Assembly (NCBI GenBank): GCA_023957335.1
Contig: JAMLHC010000003.1
Coordinates: 310,001 to 374,000 of the forward strand
DNA length: 64,000 nucleotides
Direction: 5' to 3'
Source: Bacteroidota bacterium
Lineage (GTDB): Bacteria; Bacteroidota; Bacteroidia; NS11-12g; UBA955
The position numbers and the translations under genes are program-made. A model generated the notes under the pieces. That model did not search any database, had not been told where the DNA came from, and saw only the letters and a list, made by a program, of their open reading frames with translations. Shown here one piece after another: positions 54,143 through 63,043 of the stretch. The number at the start of each line of letters is the position of its first letter. Positions within the stretch are counted from its first letter, which is position 1.

Positions 54143-54165
54143 TTTTTCCCAAAACTGGGAAAAGA
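54143..54165. terminator. Hairpin terminator
   Basis: TTTTTCCCA pairs with TGGGAAAA around a short loop, between the DUF2683-like gene and the next gene. Confidence 0.5.
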
Positions 54166-54209
54166 TTGCTTGTAATCGCGGAAACTTTATTGTTTCTTTG
54201 TACTTTTAA

Positions 54210-54488
54210 ATGTTACTAAAAATAATGGATCCTCTCGAAATAGAAAGCAAAACTCCATTCTGGGTGTCCACCAAGGTTTATCAGGTGCTTTTTGATGTAA
54301 ACTACAAAACAGCTTGGCGAAATGTCAGCGCGATTGCCAATTCGCTCGAAGTGAGAAGGACTAAACCACAAATCACCTGGCAAGAACTAGCAGACGATTT
54401 GATGTCCGGTAAAACCGAATATGACCTGCGCAAACTTTATCTTCAGAAATTAAAACCATCTTCATATAATGATACAAATCACAATTAA
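54210..54488 (+). CDS. Hypothetical protein
   Basis: A 92-residue protein. The region FWVSTKVYQVLFDVNYKTAW looks like a small winged-helix or MerR-type recognition segment, which suggests DNA binding. A second ATG at 54225 (MDPLEIES) is an alternative start. It overlaps the following gene by 20 nt. Confidence 0.5.
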   Translation: MLLKIMDPLEIESKTPFWVSTKVYQVLFDVNYKTAWRNVSAIANSLEVRRTKPQITWQELADDLMSGKTEYDLRKLYLQKLKPSSYNDTNHN

Positions 54489-54717
54489 CAAACAGGAAGA
54501 TTATTCCAATCTGGTGGCTTCTTGGGTAGAGCTGGAAACAATTTTACAAACCTATAAATACCAAGGTCAAGAATCAGCCATTCCACACCTGAAAGAACTG
54601 ACTAAAACCATTGACCGCAGCATCACAAAAATGAGTAAAGTCAAATCAGAGTGGGTTAAAATCAAATCCAATTACAGAGCCGAAATTCAAGCCGAAATTG
54701 AAAAGGCAATGAAGTAA
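54469..54717 (+). CDS. Hypothetical coiled-coil protein
   Basis: An 82-residue helical protein (SWVELETILQTYKYQGQESA; KSNYRAEIQAEIEKAMK). It overlaps the previous gene by 20 nt and is probably coupled to it. Unrecognised. Confidence 0.48.
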   Translation: MIQITINKQEDYSNLVASWVELETILQTYKYQGQESAIPHLKELTKTIDRSITKMSKVKSEWVKIKSNYRAEIQAEIEKAMK

Positions 54718-54810
54718 GAACGCCCATTCCATTCCGTCCGAAAAATATTACTGGGATTACGTGCCGCAGGTATGGTGTCGTGCCGTGTAAAATGAACTAA
54801 AATATCAATT

Positions 54811-55176
54811 ATGCAGGAACAAAATAAAGAACCTAAACTTTTTGAATTACCCGAACAGCAGGCATGCACTATACCTGATGTTAGCAAACGTTTAAGAGCG
54901 TTGGAAAGACGGGTATTTCTTTGGGGTGCAGAAAGTGAAGCCGATAAAAAGCACTTCAAGCAGCGAATTACTGATTGGTGTAAAGAACCGGAATACACTA
55001 TCAGCCTGACAAAGCTATGTTGGGAAATGACTTGGGAGCGAAACGATGAAGGTAGAACTTGTAAATACTTATACTTCAATGAGCGTTCTCAAAGACTTTA
55101 TTTAGATAATGATTTCTTCGAGTGGGTAAAACTTATTACCGGAGAGATTGAGCGTGCGTTGGAAAATGTTTGCTAA
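54811..55176 (+). CDS. Hypothetical protein
   Basis: A 121-residue soluble protein (DVSKRLRALERRVFLWGAES; LYFNERSQRLYLDNDFFEWV). No family is recognised. It is followed at once by TTGCTAACGTTTTGCAGC, a boundary sequence that resembles the edges of small gene cassettes in Bacteroidota. Confidence 0.55.
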   Translation: MQEQNKEPKLFELPEQQACTIPDVSKRLRALERRVFLWGAESEADKKHFKQRITDWCKEPEYTISLTKLCWEMTWERNDEGRTCKYLYFNERSQRLYLDNDFFEWVKLITGEIERALENVC

Positions 55177-55231
55177 CGTTTTGCAGCTACCCGCAGAAGG
55201 GGATTTTAACCACTAAATTTAATACGAATAA

Positions 55232-55642
55232 ATGAATAATCAGTTAACCGAAAAACTGTCAGACGAAGCACAAAGCCCCCTTTTGCGGGTAGGTGATGTT
55301 ACCGGTAGTTTTCATGCTGCCGTTTACCAATCTGTGAAAGGTTTGCTTTATCGCCAGTATTATGATGTCAATACTGATAAGCTGACAGACCCTTGCATTA
55401 ATTCTGATACTGCTGTGAATGCACTTAACAAAGCTATTCGTTTGGGTGGTGGGCACACATTACGTCCACATGTAGGTAGTTATTGGTTATTTGAATATTC
55501 TACGGGAATCAAAGCAAGTTTATGCCGGTCAGAAGGAGAAAGAATTATTAACGAGAAAATAAGCCGTTCGTTACTTATTAGAATAGCGGAGCAGTGTTTG
55601 TATGAATTTAGAGGCCAAAATCTACAATTGTCGCTCTTTTAA
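55232..55642 (+). CDS. Hypothetical protein
   Basis: A 136-residue protein (LLRVGDVTGSFHAAVYQSVK; GGGHTLRPHVGSYWLFEYST), ending QNLQLSLF, a motif resembling a DNA sliding-clamp-binding peptide (QxxLxLF). That motif would point to a replication or repair role but may be chance. No family recognised. Confidence 0.55.
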   Translation: MNNQLTEKLSDEAQSPLLRVGDVTGSFHAAVYQSVKGLLYRQYYDVNTDKLTDPCINSDTAVNALNKAIRLGGGHTLRPHVGSYWLFEYSTGIKASLCRSEGERIINEKISRSLLIRIAEQCLYEFRGQNLQLSLF

Positions 55643-55714
55643 AATTACCGGTAACGTCCAGCCCGCTTTGCGCAGGCAGGGCTTAGAATTACTAACTTTC
55701 AAAACTTGATACAG

Positions 55715-55804
55715 ATGAATAGAAATACAAATGCCGATACTACCACGTCAAGCGGTGGTGAGAACAAGCCCATGTACCTGTTGCACGACTCAAAAGTAAA
55801 ATAA
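55715..55804 (+). pseudogene. Short reading frame interrupted by the IS1182-family insertion
   Basis: MNRNTNADTTTSSGGENKPM is followed by codons lying in the IS inverted repeat, so the natural 3' end is lost. Joining the two flanks would read on for only about ten codons (...MYLVTHVSGWA stop), so the original ORF was also short and its coding status is doubtful. Confidence 0.35.
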
Positions 55805-57553
55805 AAATTAGAATACAAAAAATGTCATAACAATTTGATAATTAGTTAAATATGTATATTTTTGCACTATGCAGGGACATAAAAAATTCAATCCGCAACT
55901 CTTTTACGAACTCAGCTTAGACGGCTTGGTTCCTCAAGACAATTTCTACCGCAAAGTAAACCGTGAATTAGAGTTTGGATTTTTATATTCCGAAACCAAA
56001 AAATACTATGGTACAGAAGGTCAGCAGAGCATTGATCCGGTAGTTTTCTTTAAGATATTATTAGTTGGCTATTTGAACAATATCAACAGCGACAGGGCTT
56101 TGCTTCGCTATTGCAGCAACTGCTTAGATGTGCGATTGTTTTTAGGTTACGACTTGAATGAAGAGTTGCCTTGGCATTCCACTATATCAAGAACAAGACA
56201 GCTATTGGGCGAAGAAGTATTTCTGGAATTGTTTCGTAAAATACTTTCAAAATGTGTAGAAAAAGGGATGGTACGCGGCAAACGCCAAGCAGTGGACAGC
56301 GCCTACATTAAAGCCAATGCCAGTATGGATAGTTTGGTAGAAAAGCTTGTGGTGAGCGAAGTCGAATCAGAAGTATTGGAAGATGCCTCCGCCTTTGTAA
56401 AGGAACTGGAAGAAAACAGTGAGTTTAAGGTAACAACAGAAAGGAAAAAGTTGGTAGAGCGGCATCACAAATGGAAAGAAGAAGCCTACAAAGGCATGCC
56501 CGGCAACACCAAGAGCGAGCGCAAAGATGAAGACGGGGAAGAAATACGCCCTAAATTCCTTTCCAACCACACGCATTATTCACCCACCGACCCGGATGCG
56601 AAAATCAGTGTAAAACCGGGCAAAGCCAGGCAACTGAATTACGCAGGACAATTAGCCGTTGATGATGCCCACCATGTGATTACAGGCGCTTGTGCCAGCA
56701 CTGCAGGGAGTAAAGACAGTGCAATTTTTTCAGAAGTAATGGACCAAACCATAGAGAACTTTGAACAAAATCATTTGCAGTTAGATGAAGTTTTGGCTGA
56801 TGCCGGTTACAGCAGTGGTGAAGCATTGCAGTATTTAGAAGAAAACAATATCAATGCCTACATCCCAAACTTTGGTCAGTACAAAGCAGAACGAGAAGGA
56901 TTTATTTACAACAAAGAACAGAACCAATATGAATGTATTAAAACAGGCGGCAACAAAGCCATACTCACCTTCAAAGGCATTAAAACCGATAGCAAAGGAT
57001 ATCAAAAGAAAGTATATCGCAGCAGCGAAAGTAGTTGTGGGAAATGTCCTTTGCGGGAAGCTTGTTGTGGCAAGGTAAGTAAGTTCAAGAAAATCGATGA
57101 CAGCATTCATAAACCGCTCTACGACAAGATGCATGCAAAGCTGAACAAAGACAAAAACTACACCCGTTTTCTCACCAAACGCAGAAGTAGCACGGTAGAA
57201 CCCGTTTTAGGCACACTCATCAACTTTATGGGCATGAAAAAAGTATATGCACGGGGCATGAAAGCAGCCAATAAACATGTATTGATGGCAGCTTTAGCCT
57301 ACAACCTGAAAAAACTATTGAAATTTGTGCCTAAAAAAGTCCGGAGCAATGCCCAAGAATTAGCAGTTCCGCAAGGAATATTCGGGTTTATTGAAAACAC
57401 GCTGCTCCAAATTGAAATAAGTCTTTTTAGCGCCACCCAAAAACACAGCTATTTTTCTCCGCTCCTCAACTAAACCTTGCTTAAATCGCTTCTAATAAAG
57501 CCGTTTTTTAGGCGTTTTTGATACTGGTTTGCTTAATGAGGTGGTTGTGCAAC
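55780..57553 (+). mobile_element. IS1182-family insertion sequence
   Basis: A 1.77 kb element with terminal GTTGCACGAC (55780-55789) on the left and GTGGTTGTGCAAC (57541-57553) on the right, whose complements share GTTGCAC-AC. It carries one transposase gene. The flanks CATGTACCT and GGTTACCCATG give no clear target duplication but form a rough palindrome. It lies within the prophage-like element. Confidence 0.7.
55869..57473 (+). CDS. IS1182-family DDE transposase
   Basis: A 534-residue transposase. The N-terminal DUF772-type region (SIDPVVFFKILLVGYLNNIN; WHSTISRTRQLLGEEVFLEL) precedes the DDE core: AVDSAYIKANAS, VLADAGYSSGEAL and the later RSSTVEPVLGTLINFMGMKK. A Cys cluster (CGKCPLREACCGK) lies between. 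Length and motifs are complete, so the IS may be active. Confidence 0.9.
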   Translation: MQGHKKFNPQLFYELSLDGLVPQDNFYRKVNRELEFGFLYSETKKYYGTEGQQSIDPVVFFKILLVGYLNNINSDRALLRYCSNCLDVRLFLGYDLNEELPWHSTISRTRQLLGEEVFLELFRKILSKCVEKGMVRGKRQAVDSAYIKANASMDSLVEKLVVSEVESEVLEDASAFVKELEENSEFKVTTERKKLVERHHKWKEEAYKGMPGNTKSERKDEDGEEIRPKFLSNHTHYSPTDPDAKISVKPGKARQLNYAGQLAVDDAHHVITGACASTAGSKDSAIFSEVMDQTIENFEQNHLQLDEVLADAGYSSGEALQYLEENNINAYIPNFGQYKAEREGFIYNKEQNQYECIKTGGNKAILTFKGIKTDSKGYQKKVYRSSESSCGKCPLREACCGKVSKFKKIDDSIHKPLYDKMHAKLNKDKNYTRFLTKRRSSTVEPVLGTLINFMGMKKVYARGMKAANKHVLMAALAYNLKKLLKFVPKKVRSNAQELAVPQGIFGFIENTLLQIEISLFSATQKHSYFSPLLN

Positions 57554-57561
57554 GGTTACCC

Positions 57562-57768
57562 ATGTTAGCGGCTGGGCTTAGTTTCAGAGTGCCGAAGCTG
57601 ACAAGGGAACAAAACCGAATACTTGAAAAAATCATTGAAGGAGCGGAAATACAAGTTGACTGGGAAAACGATCAGTATGTATATACGCTATGCGAAGGTA
57701 CTGGCGATAGTTCAACTGTTCGCAGAAATACATTTCTGCGACTTAAAGAAAAAAGAATACCAATATAG
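57562..57768 (+). CDS. Hypothetical protein next to the IS
   Basis: A 68-residue protein (FRVPKLTREQNRILEKIIEG; VDWENDQYVYTLCEGTGDSS). ATG 57562 is preferred because an earlier start lies within the IS end. It has a helix-strand pattern and is unrecognised. Part of its upstream region may have been removed by the insertion. Confidence 0.45.
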   Translation: MLAAGLSFRVPKLTREQNRILEKIIEGAEIQVDWENDQYVYTLCEGTGDSSTVRRNTFLRLKEKRIPI

Positions 57769-57804
57769 TTATGCCTACTATTTTTTGCATTTGAATAATT
57801 ATAA

Positions 57805-57812
57805 TACATTTG
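57805..57812 (+). promoter_or_regulatory. Bacteroidota-type promoter of the following gene
   Basis: TACATTTG matches TAnnTTTG, with TTTG (57784-57787) 17 nt upstream as the -33 element. It sits 26 nt before the next ATG. This is the best-formed host-type promoter in the element, so the gene may be expressed in the lysogen. Confidence 0.55.
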
Positions 57813-57838
57813 CAACGTTCTCATTTAAGAAAAAAGAC

Positions 57839-58327
57839 ATGCACCTATTAACAAATCTAAATAAAGAAAATCATATTGAAACAAACGAATGGTTTGAGAA
57901 GATGATTTCAGAGCTAAGGGTAGATCAGTTGTTGATTGAGACAGATGCACTTGAAAAACAGAAAAAGGAGCTTTATAATGCTCTTATTTCTGGTGATCAA
58001 ACTTTTATGCATAATTATGCCAGAAAAAGCAGTTCAGCTTTCTTTATAGAAAAACTAGTTGGAACTTACTTACTTGAAATACTTGCAATGAAAGCTGTAC
58101 CAAAGCGCTTAGCAATGGAGCTCTCTAATTCGAAAGTATTGATTTGGGCTGAAATTAATGATGATGACGAAAAAACTGAAGATGGACTAATTCTTTCTGC
58201 GGCTAAAGTTAATTATGAATTTTCTAAATATGGATTTCATGTATCTTCTACTATTGTGGAAGAAAGTGACAATTTAAATATTCCCTCTCACTACAAGGAG
58301 ATTTTAATTTCTAAAAAATTAGATTAA
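57839..58327 (+). CDS. Hypothetical protein with its own promoter
   Basis: A 162-residue protein from ATG 57839 (MHLLTNLNKENHIETNEWFE); upstream in-frame codons overlap the promoter. The centre (AKVLIWAEI-like NSKVLIWAEINDDDEKTEDG, then SAAKVNYEFSKYGFHVSSTI) is alpha/beta. No family recognised. A dedicated promoter and position between early and late regions suggest an accessory gene expressed during lysogeny. Confidence 0.6.
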   Translation: MHLLTNLNKENHIETNEWFEKMISELRVDQLLIETDALEKQKKELYNALISGDQTFMHNYARKSSSAFFIEKLVGTYLLEILAMKAVPKRLAMELSNSKVLIWAEINDDDEKTEDGLILSAAKVNYEFSKYGFHVSSTIVEESDNLNIPSHYKEILISKKLD

Positions 58328-58601
58328 ATAATATTGGGTACCTTTTCAGAACATCTAAACCAATCCCAGAGCAATTTACAATTCTTATCTAAAATCAATT
58401 CATCAACTGATAATTTTAAGGTATCAATTTAACTCACTTTAAATTGGTTTAACCAAACCTCTTTAATCTTTTTTCCCTCCTTTTTTAGCACAAAATCAAA
58501 CTTTATTTGGTAAAATTCACCCAGAGTTCCCGTTTTATCCCATTTTCTTCCAAGCATTAAAAAAATGCCGCTGAAATTTGCTCTTCATTTCACGTAAATA
58601 A
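58328..58601. other. Gene-free interval before the late module
   Basis: Nothing is recognised as a gene. The AT-rich DNA contains several T-runs but no clear hairpin; it probably holds the promoter of the late membrane/structural operon. Confidence 0.35.
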
Positions 58602-58802
58602 ATGAGTAAAGATTCGATTAAATCAGTTTTATATGAACATTCAGAAGAGATTGTAGGAGTTATGACAGGTGCCGGTATAAGCATGGGCTTTGTGATTAAC
58701 GAGCTGATGCACATGTTTTTTGCTCTGATTACTGTTCTCTTTTCAGTTCTCATTAGTGTTACCGTAAAGAACTGGTTGAAAAATAAAAGCCAAAAAAAGT
58801 AA
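58602..58802 (+). CDS. Small membrane protein of the late module
   Basis: A 66-residue protein with two adjacent hydrophobic helices (GVMTGAGISMGFVINELM; MFFALITVLFSVLISVTVKNWL) and a basic tail (KNKSQKK). The gene ends one base before the next start, so they are co-translated. Membrane proteins of this size beside structural genes occur in holins and in membrane-containing viruses; which applies here is undecided. Confidence 0.6.
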   Translation: MSKDSIKSVLYEHSEEIVGVMTGAGISMGFVINELMHMFFALITVLFSVLISVTVKNWLKNKSQKK

Positions 58803-58803
58803 A

Positions 58804-59397
58804 ATGAGCAAAAATGCATATATTATAGGTGGAATTATTGCAGTTTTATCAACTGCAGGATTTTTTGCTTACCGCAAAATCAAAAGCTTTTTGGACAATT
58901 TTGATTTTGAATTTAACGGCAAAAGTGGGCTAAAAATCAAAGGAATAAGCGGAGTTTCCGGACTTAATTTTCTATTAGGCTTTACCCTGATTAACCCCAG
59001 TTCTTTACAAATAAAAGTCAAGAAATATCTTGCAAGCTTATACATTTGGGACGGTACTCAGTGGGTTTTCTCTGGAAAAGTTGACACACCAATAGACTTT
59101 ACAATCAAAAAAGGAAAAACTTCAATCGAAGTACCTTTTACACTCAAACTTTTATCCCTTCCGTTCGCTCGAATCCCGGATTTATTGAACGGAAAACCGG
59201 TAAAATACAAATTAGAAAACACTTTTAAGGCAATGGGATTTTCTTTCAAAGAAGATTTTGAAGGTGAAATTTCTATTCCTTCTACTGTTACCAGTATAAT
59301 GCAATCACTAAACCTAATTAAAGGAATCGGTGGCGCACCAAAGGAAATTGCCTATTCAAAAACGTATGCAGACGCACCCAACTGGATGTTAAATTAA
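58804..59397 (+). CDS. Membrane-anchored LEA2 (LEA14-like) protein
   Basis: A 197-residue protein. An N-terminal helix (AYIIGGIIAVLSTAGFFAYR) anchors an LEA type 2 beta-sandwich: NFLLGFTLINPSSLQIKVKK, TPIDFTIKKGKTSIEVPFTL and KYKLENTFKAMGFSFKEDFE are typical alternating strands. LEA2 domains bind lipid-like or hydrophobic surfaces in desiccation proteins and lipoproteins; in a virus-like late operon it might connect membrane and capsid. The role is inferred only. Confidence 0.72.
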   Translation: MSKNAYIIGGIIAVLSTAGFFAYRKIKSFLDNFDFEFNGKSGLKIKGISGVSGLNFLLGFTLINPSSLQIKVKKYLASLYIWDGTQWVFSGKVDTPIDFTIKKGKTSIEVPFTLKLLSLPFARIPDLLNGKPVKYKLENTFKAMGFSFKEDFEGEISIPSTVTSIMQSLNLIKGIGGAPKEIAYSKTYADAPNWMLN

Positions 59398-59413
59398 AAC
59401 AAAGAAACAACCG

Positions 59414-62400
59414 ATGAGACTACAAGTATTAGGATATACAGCAAGCGGAAAAAGGAATATCAAACCCGGATTTGAGTTTGACTATTTGTTTCCGGCTGCC
59501 GATAATTTTACAAAAACAGTAAGCAAACAAGCTGACGTGTATTTGACCGTCCAAACAATGGCTTCTGTTTCCCAAAAATACAAATACCAAACAGAAAAAT
59601 TAGCTAAATACCTTCAAAGTATTTCTCCAACGAAAAAAGATCTGTGTAAGAATATTTGGAAGTTTATCTACGATCATATCCAATACGAAGGAGATGATGA
59701 CAATGAAATACACCCAACCGAAAAGGTGCGCACTCCTGCTCGTTTGTGGGCAGACAGAGCCGGTGATTGTGATTGCTACGCACTCACTATCTCCACCATT
59801 TTGCAGAATTTAAAAATCAAGCATTATGCCTGTGTGGTGAAAATGTATGGCAGGACCAATTACCAACATGTTTACATAATTGTTCCAAAAAATCCTGCAA
59901 CTTTTAATCCGGATAGAGACAAGAATAATCCTTCTACTTTCTATGCCATTGATCCAGTGATTGACCAGCCTTTGGAAGAACCAAAGAATGTAACATACAG
60001 GTTTCTAAAAGATTTCACAGAACGTGAATATACTCGTGGCTATAACACTATTGGCAGTGCAGATAGACACTACGATTTTGGAAAAGAATTTTTAGGATTT
60101 GGACAATCTGCACGAACCCTTGCAGGCGTGTGCAAAACTCCGGAACAAACTGCAAAAACATATATTGCAATTACCAATGACCTTTTTGAAAGGGTAAAAA
60201 TCCACCTATTGAATACCATTCAAAGGTTAGAAGAAAGGAACTTTGATGGAAAAGAATATGCAATTTCAACTCTAAAAGAGTTTGCAGACAACATCCATGA
60301 CCCGGTAAAAAGAAAAGAAATTCACGACAGAATCCAAGCAGATTTGGAAAACCCAGAAAACCTTGGAAACATATTCAAAAAAGGATTCAACTGGGCTGTT
60401 GGAGTAGTTAAAGGCTTTTTAAATGAAGTTGAAGCTTTGTTAAATAAAACCAAGGATCTAATCGTAAAAGGTGCTAAATGGCTCGGGGAACAGGTGGCTG
60501 CTATTGCAGATTTTATTTTATCTCTGAGTCCTATATCCGCATTGGTCCGCAAGGCTGTTCTCAAATTAATCAGAAACAATACCGGTCGTATATCTGAAAA
60601 GCTCCGATGGGCTTTTGCAACAGACTATCAGTTAGAAATAGCTTCCTTACCTCCAAAAGCAAGAGAAGAATCCCAAGCTAGAATGAACAGGGTTATGAAA
60701 GCCTGGGACAAAGTCAAACCAAGGGGAGGTGATTTAGACGAACACAGAGCCGAATTGGTTTCTGCGATTTTGACAGCTGCTCCGCTCCCGGAAGAGGTTT
60801 TAACTGAAAAAAACTATGCTATGGGAGTAGTTGGAACAAACTTTCCTATTGATGCCAACCGAAACTACACTTTTTATGAGTTAGCAGAAGAGGGGCATAT
60901 TCGATTTGCAATCAATCGCGTTCTGGGCAGCTTATATGGATATGATCCCTGGTTTGAGGGGGTAAGTTGGAATTTTCTGTCTGGGGAGTATCCCAACAAA
61001 GCAAATCAGAAAAAAGAAGTGGATGTGTCAATGAGAATCATTTCTTTAACATTTCCGCCTTCTAATGCAGGTACATTTCTAGCTTTAGAACGCAACGATG
61101 GATATGTTTTCGTGTATTGGTTAGATTTAAAAAAGAAGTCTTTAAACTACTTCAAAAGCATTACAAAAGGACAAGCATTGTACAATTCACAAATCACAAA
61201 AGCAGCCTTATATATGGCTGCCGGTGGAATTTGTGGCTATAAGGCTAATGAGCAAGATGCCCTTGACATGGAAAAACAAATAGCACAGGGACATATAGAT
61301 TGGAATAATGCCGTGTATAACACTAATTTTATGGTAGAGGGAGCAAATGACCATGCCATTGCAGAAGTAGCAATGGATGCTAATATGCAGCGATATTGGG
61401 ACAGAGCCATCGAACCGGACATTAATGACAAATCCTTTTTCTGTCTGCCCAGAAATGATGGTTGGGATCAGAAAACAGGCAAACCTAAGGCAGATGGCGG
61501 AGGGTGGGCTATGATTTACCGCATGAACAAAAAACCGGAAGATTTTAAAAACATGTACGACAAAGCTGTATATCCCGATGTTACTTTCGACTGGAACTCA
61601 CCCAAAACAGGGACTAACCCTGATCATCCTGAGATGAATGATGTAAATCGAAATTTGCAACGAACCAAAACTCCAAGATTTGAATATTTCAAACAAATAT
61701 CCATGAAAGATTTTATGGCATATTTGAATTCCGGCAAAATTGAAGTAACCCCTAACGGTGCCTTTTATTACATAGCAAGCTCCAAAGAAGTTTTCGAGCA
61801 CCTCAGATTCAGGTATCAATATACCACACCTCCGCTGCCTGACACCCCTGCATCAGTTGGTCCTTCTAAGACCGATTACGGGAGCAGCGGTGGACAATCA
61901 TCAACGTCAACATCAAGTCCGATTGTAATCACAACTACACCATCAAATACAATTGGACCTATTACACAAATAAATAGCGGGAATATTCAAACAGTCCCTT
62001 ACAGTGGACAATCGAGCGTTTTCACTTTTGGCGGATTAAACGGCACTCAATCTCGTACCAGAAACCCGCATCCATACAATTCCGGTGTGGCTGGCTTATA
62101 TACACCTGCTTATGTCAGAGCTGCCTGTGGATGCAATAACAACACAAAAGGATTAGGTTTTATTGACCCAATGACTTTGAGTATTCTTGCTAAAACAGGA
62201 ATGGGATTGTTGCAAAATTTTCAAGAAAAATGTAAAGCAAACAATCCTGATTTTGTGCCACCGGTTGGACAAAACGATGCAGTAACAGAAGAAGAAGGAT
62301 TCATGTCAAGTGGATTTATATTAGAGAAAATGGATTTGTTGTTTAGCAAAAATCCGGGATTTGCAGAAGAATTAAAAAAGAGCAATCCTTCCACTTCAGG

Positions 62401-63043
62401 ATCTTCACTCCAACTGGAGGATGTTGGAGAAGAGCTTGGTAAAAAATACGATCCTAATAATTATAAAACATCCGAAAGCGTTGATAAAAAAATCAATGAA
62501 ATTCAGAACAAATACAACATAGGCATTGGGGACATCATGCAATATATGAATCTCATTACAGACGATCATCAAAATGCCTATGATGGTGCCGAAGGTAAAG
62601 AAGATGTTACCAACCTCGAAGGCTTGGAAAGTTACAGCGGTAAAAGCATACTCGCAAAATGGTTCACGTGGCTTCGTGATATGTGGCACAAGGTATTTCC
62701 ACCACATACATGGCTCGGGAAATTGGGAACTTTCATATATGGAGGTCTTGCTTCTATCACAGACAAAGTCTGGGATGTTGTAAAAAAAGCATTCGGATGC
62801 AATTCTCGCGAACTTGCCCCAGAAACTCCACCGGAGAAGAAAAGCTATACAGGTTTGATAGTTGGCGGAGCTGCTGCACTTGCTGCAGGTTTCTTCTTGC
62901 TCAGACCGGTAAACAATAACAAAGCACTACCACCCGACCCTAAAAGTGGGCTAAAAGGAGTAGAAGAAAAACCTCAAAACACAAAAATCAATCAATACAG
63001 ACCAAACAAAAAATTAACCAAAATTATCAATTATGGACTATAA
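59414..63043 (+). CDS. Large transglutaminase-like structural or entry protein
   Basis: A 1209-residue protein. Residues 75-185 form a transglutaminase-like cysteine-protease fold: Cys119 in RAGDCDCYALTI, His152 in YQHVYIIVP and Asp180 in YAIDPVID. A long middle region follows with helices (about 250-430), a Ser/Thr-rich linker (about 815-860, SSGGQSSTSTSS) and a C-terminal membrane helix (GLIVGGAAALAAGFFLL, about 1145-1162). It overlaps the next gene by 11 nt. It is probably virion-associated, perhaps cross-linking or cleaving the host envelope at entry; not tested. Confidence 0.7.
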   Translation: MRLQVLGYTASGKRNIKPGFEFDYLFPAADNFTKTVSKQADVYLTVQTMASVSQKYKYQTEKLAKYLQSISPTKKDLCKNIWKFIYDHIQYEGDDDNEIHPTEKVRTPARLWADRAGDCDCYALTISTILQNLKIKHYACVVKMYGRTNYQHVYIIVPKNPATFNPDRDKNNPSTFYAIDPVIDQPLEEPKNVTYRFLKDFTEREYTRGYNTIGSADRHYDFGKEFLGFGQSARTLAGVCKTPEQTAKTYIAITNDLFERVKIHLLNTIQRLEERNFDGKEYAISTLKEFADNIHDPVKRKEIHDRIQADLENPENLGNIFKKGFNWAVGVVKGFLNEVEALLNKTKDLIVKGAKWLGEQVAAIADFILSLSPISALVRKAVLKLIRNNTGRISEKLRWAFATDYQLEIASLPPKAREESQARMNRVMKAWDKVKPRGGDLDEHRAELVSAILTAAPLPEEVLTEKNYAMGVVGTNFPIDANRNYTFYELAEEGHIRFAINRVLGSLYGYDPWFEGVSWNFLSGEYPNKANQKKEVDVSMRIISLTFPPSNAGTFLALERNDGYVFVYWLDLKKKSLNYFKSITKGQALYNSQITKAALYMAAGGICGYKANEQDALDMEKQIAQGHIDWNNAVYNTNFMVEGANDHAIAEVAMDANMQRYWDRAIEPDINDKSFFCLPRNDGWDQKTGKPKADGGGWAMIYRMNKKPEDFKNMYDKAVYPDVTFDWNSPKTGTNPDHPEMNDVNRNLQRTKTPRFEYFKQISMKDFMAYLNSGKIEVTPNGAFYYIASSKEVFEHLRFRYQYTTPPLPDTPASVGPSKTDYGSSGGQSSTSTSSPIVITTTPSNTIGPITQINSGNIQTVPYSGQSSVFTFGGLNGTQSRTRNPHPYNSGVAGLYTPAYVRAACGCNNNTKGLGFIDPMTLSILAKTGMGLLQNFQEKCKANNPDFVPPVGQNDAVTEEEGFMSSGFILEKMDLLFSKNPGFAEELKKSNPSTSGSSLQLEDVGEELGKKYDPNNYKTSESVDKKINEIQNKYNIGIGDIMQYMNLITDDHQNAYDGAEGKEDVTNLEGLESYSGKSILAKWFTWLRDMWHKVFPPHTWLGKLGTFIYGGLASITDKVWDVVKKAFGCNSRELAPETPPEKKSYTGLIVGGAAALAAGFFLLRPVNNNKALPPDPKSGLKGVEEKPQNTKINQYRPNKKLTKIINYGL

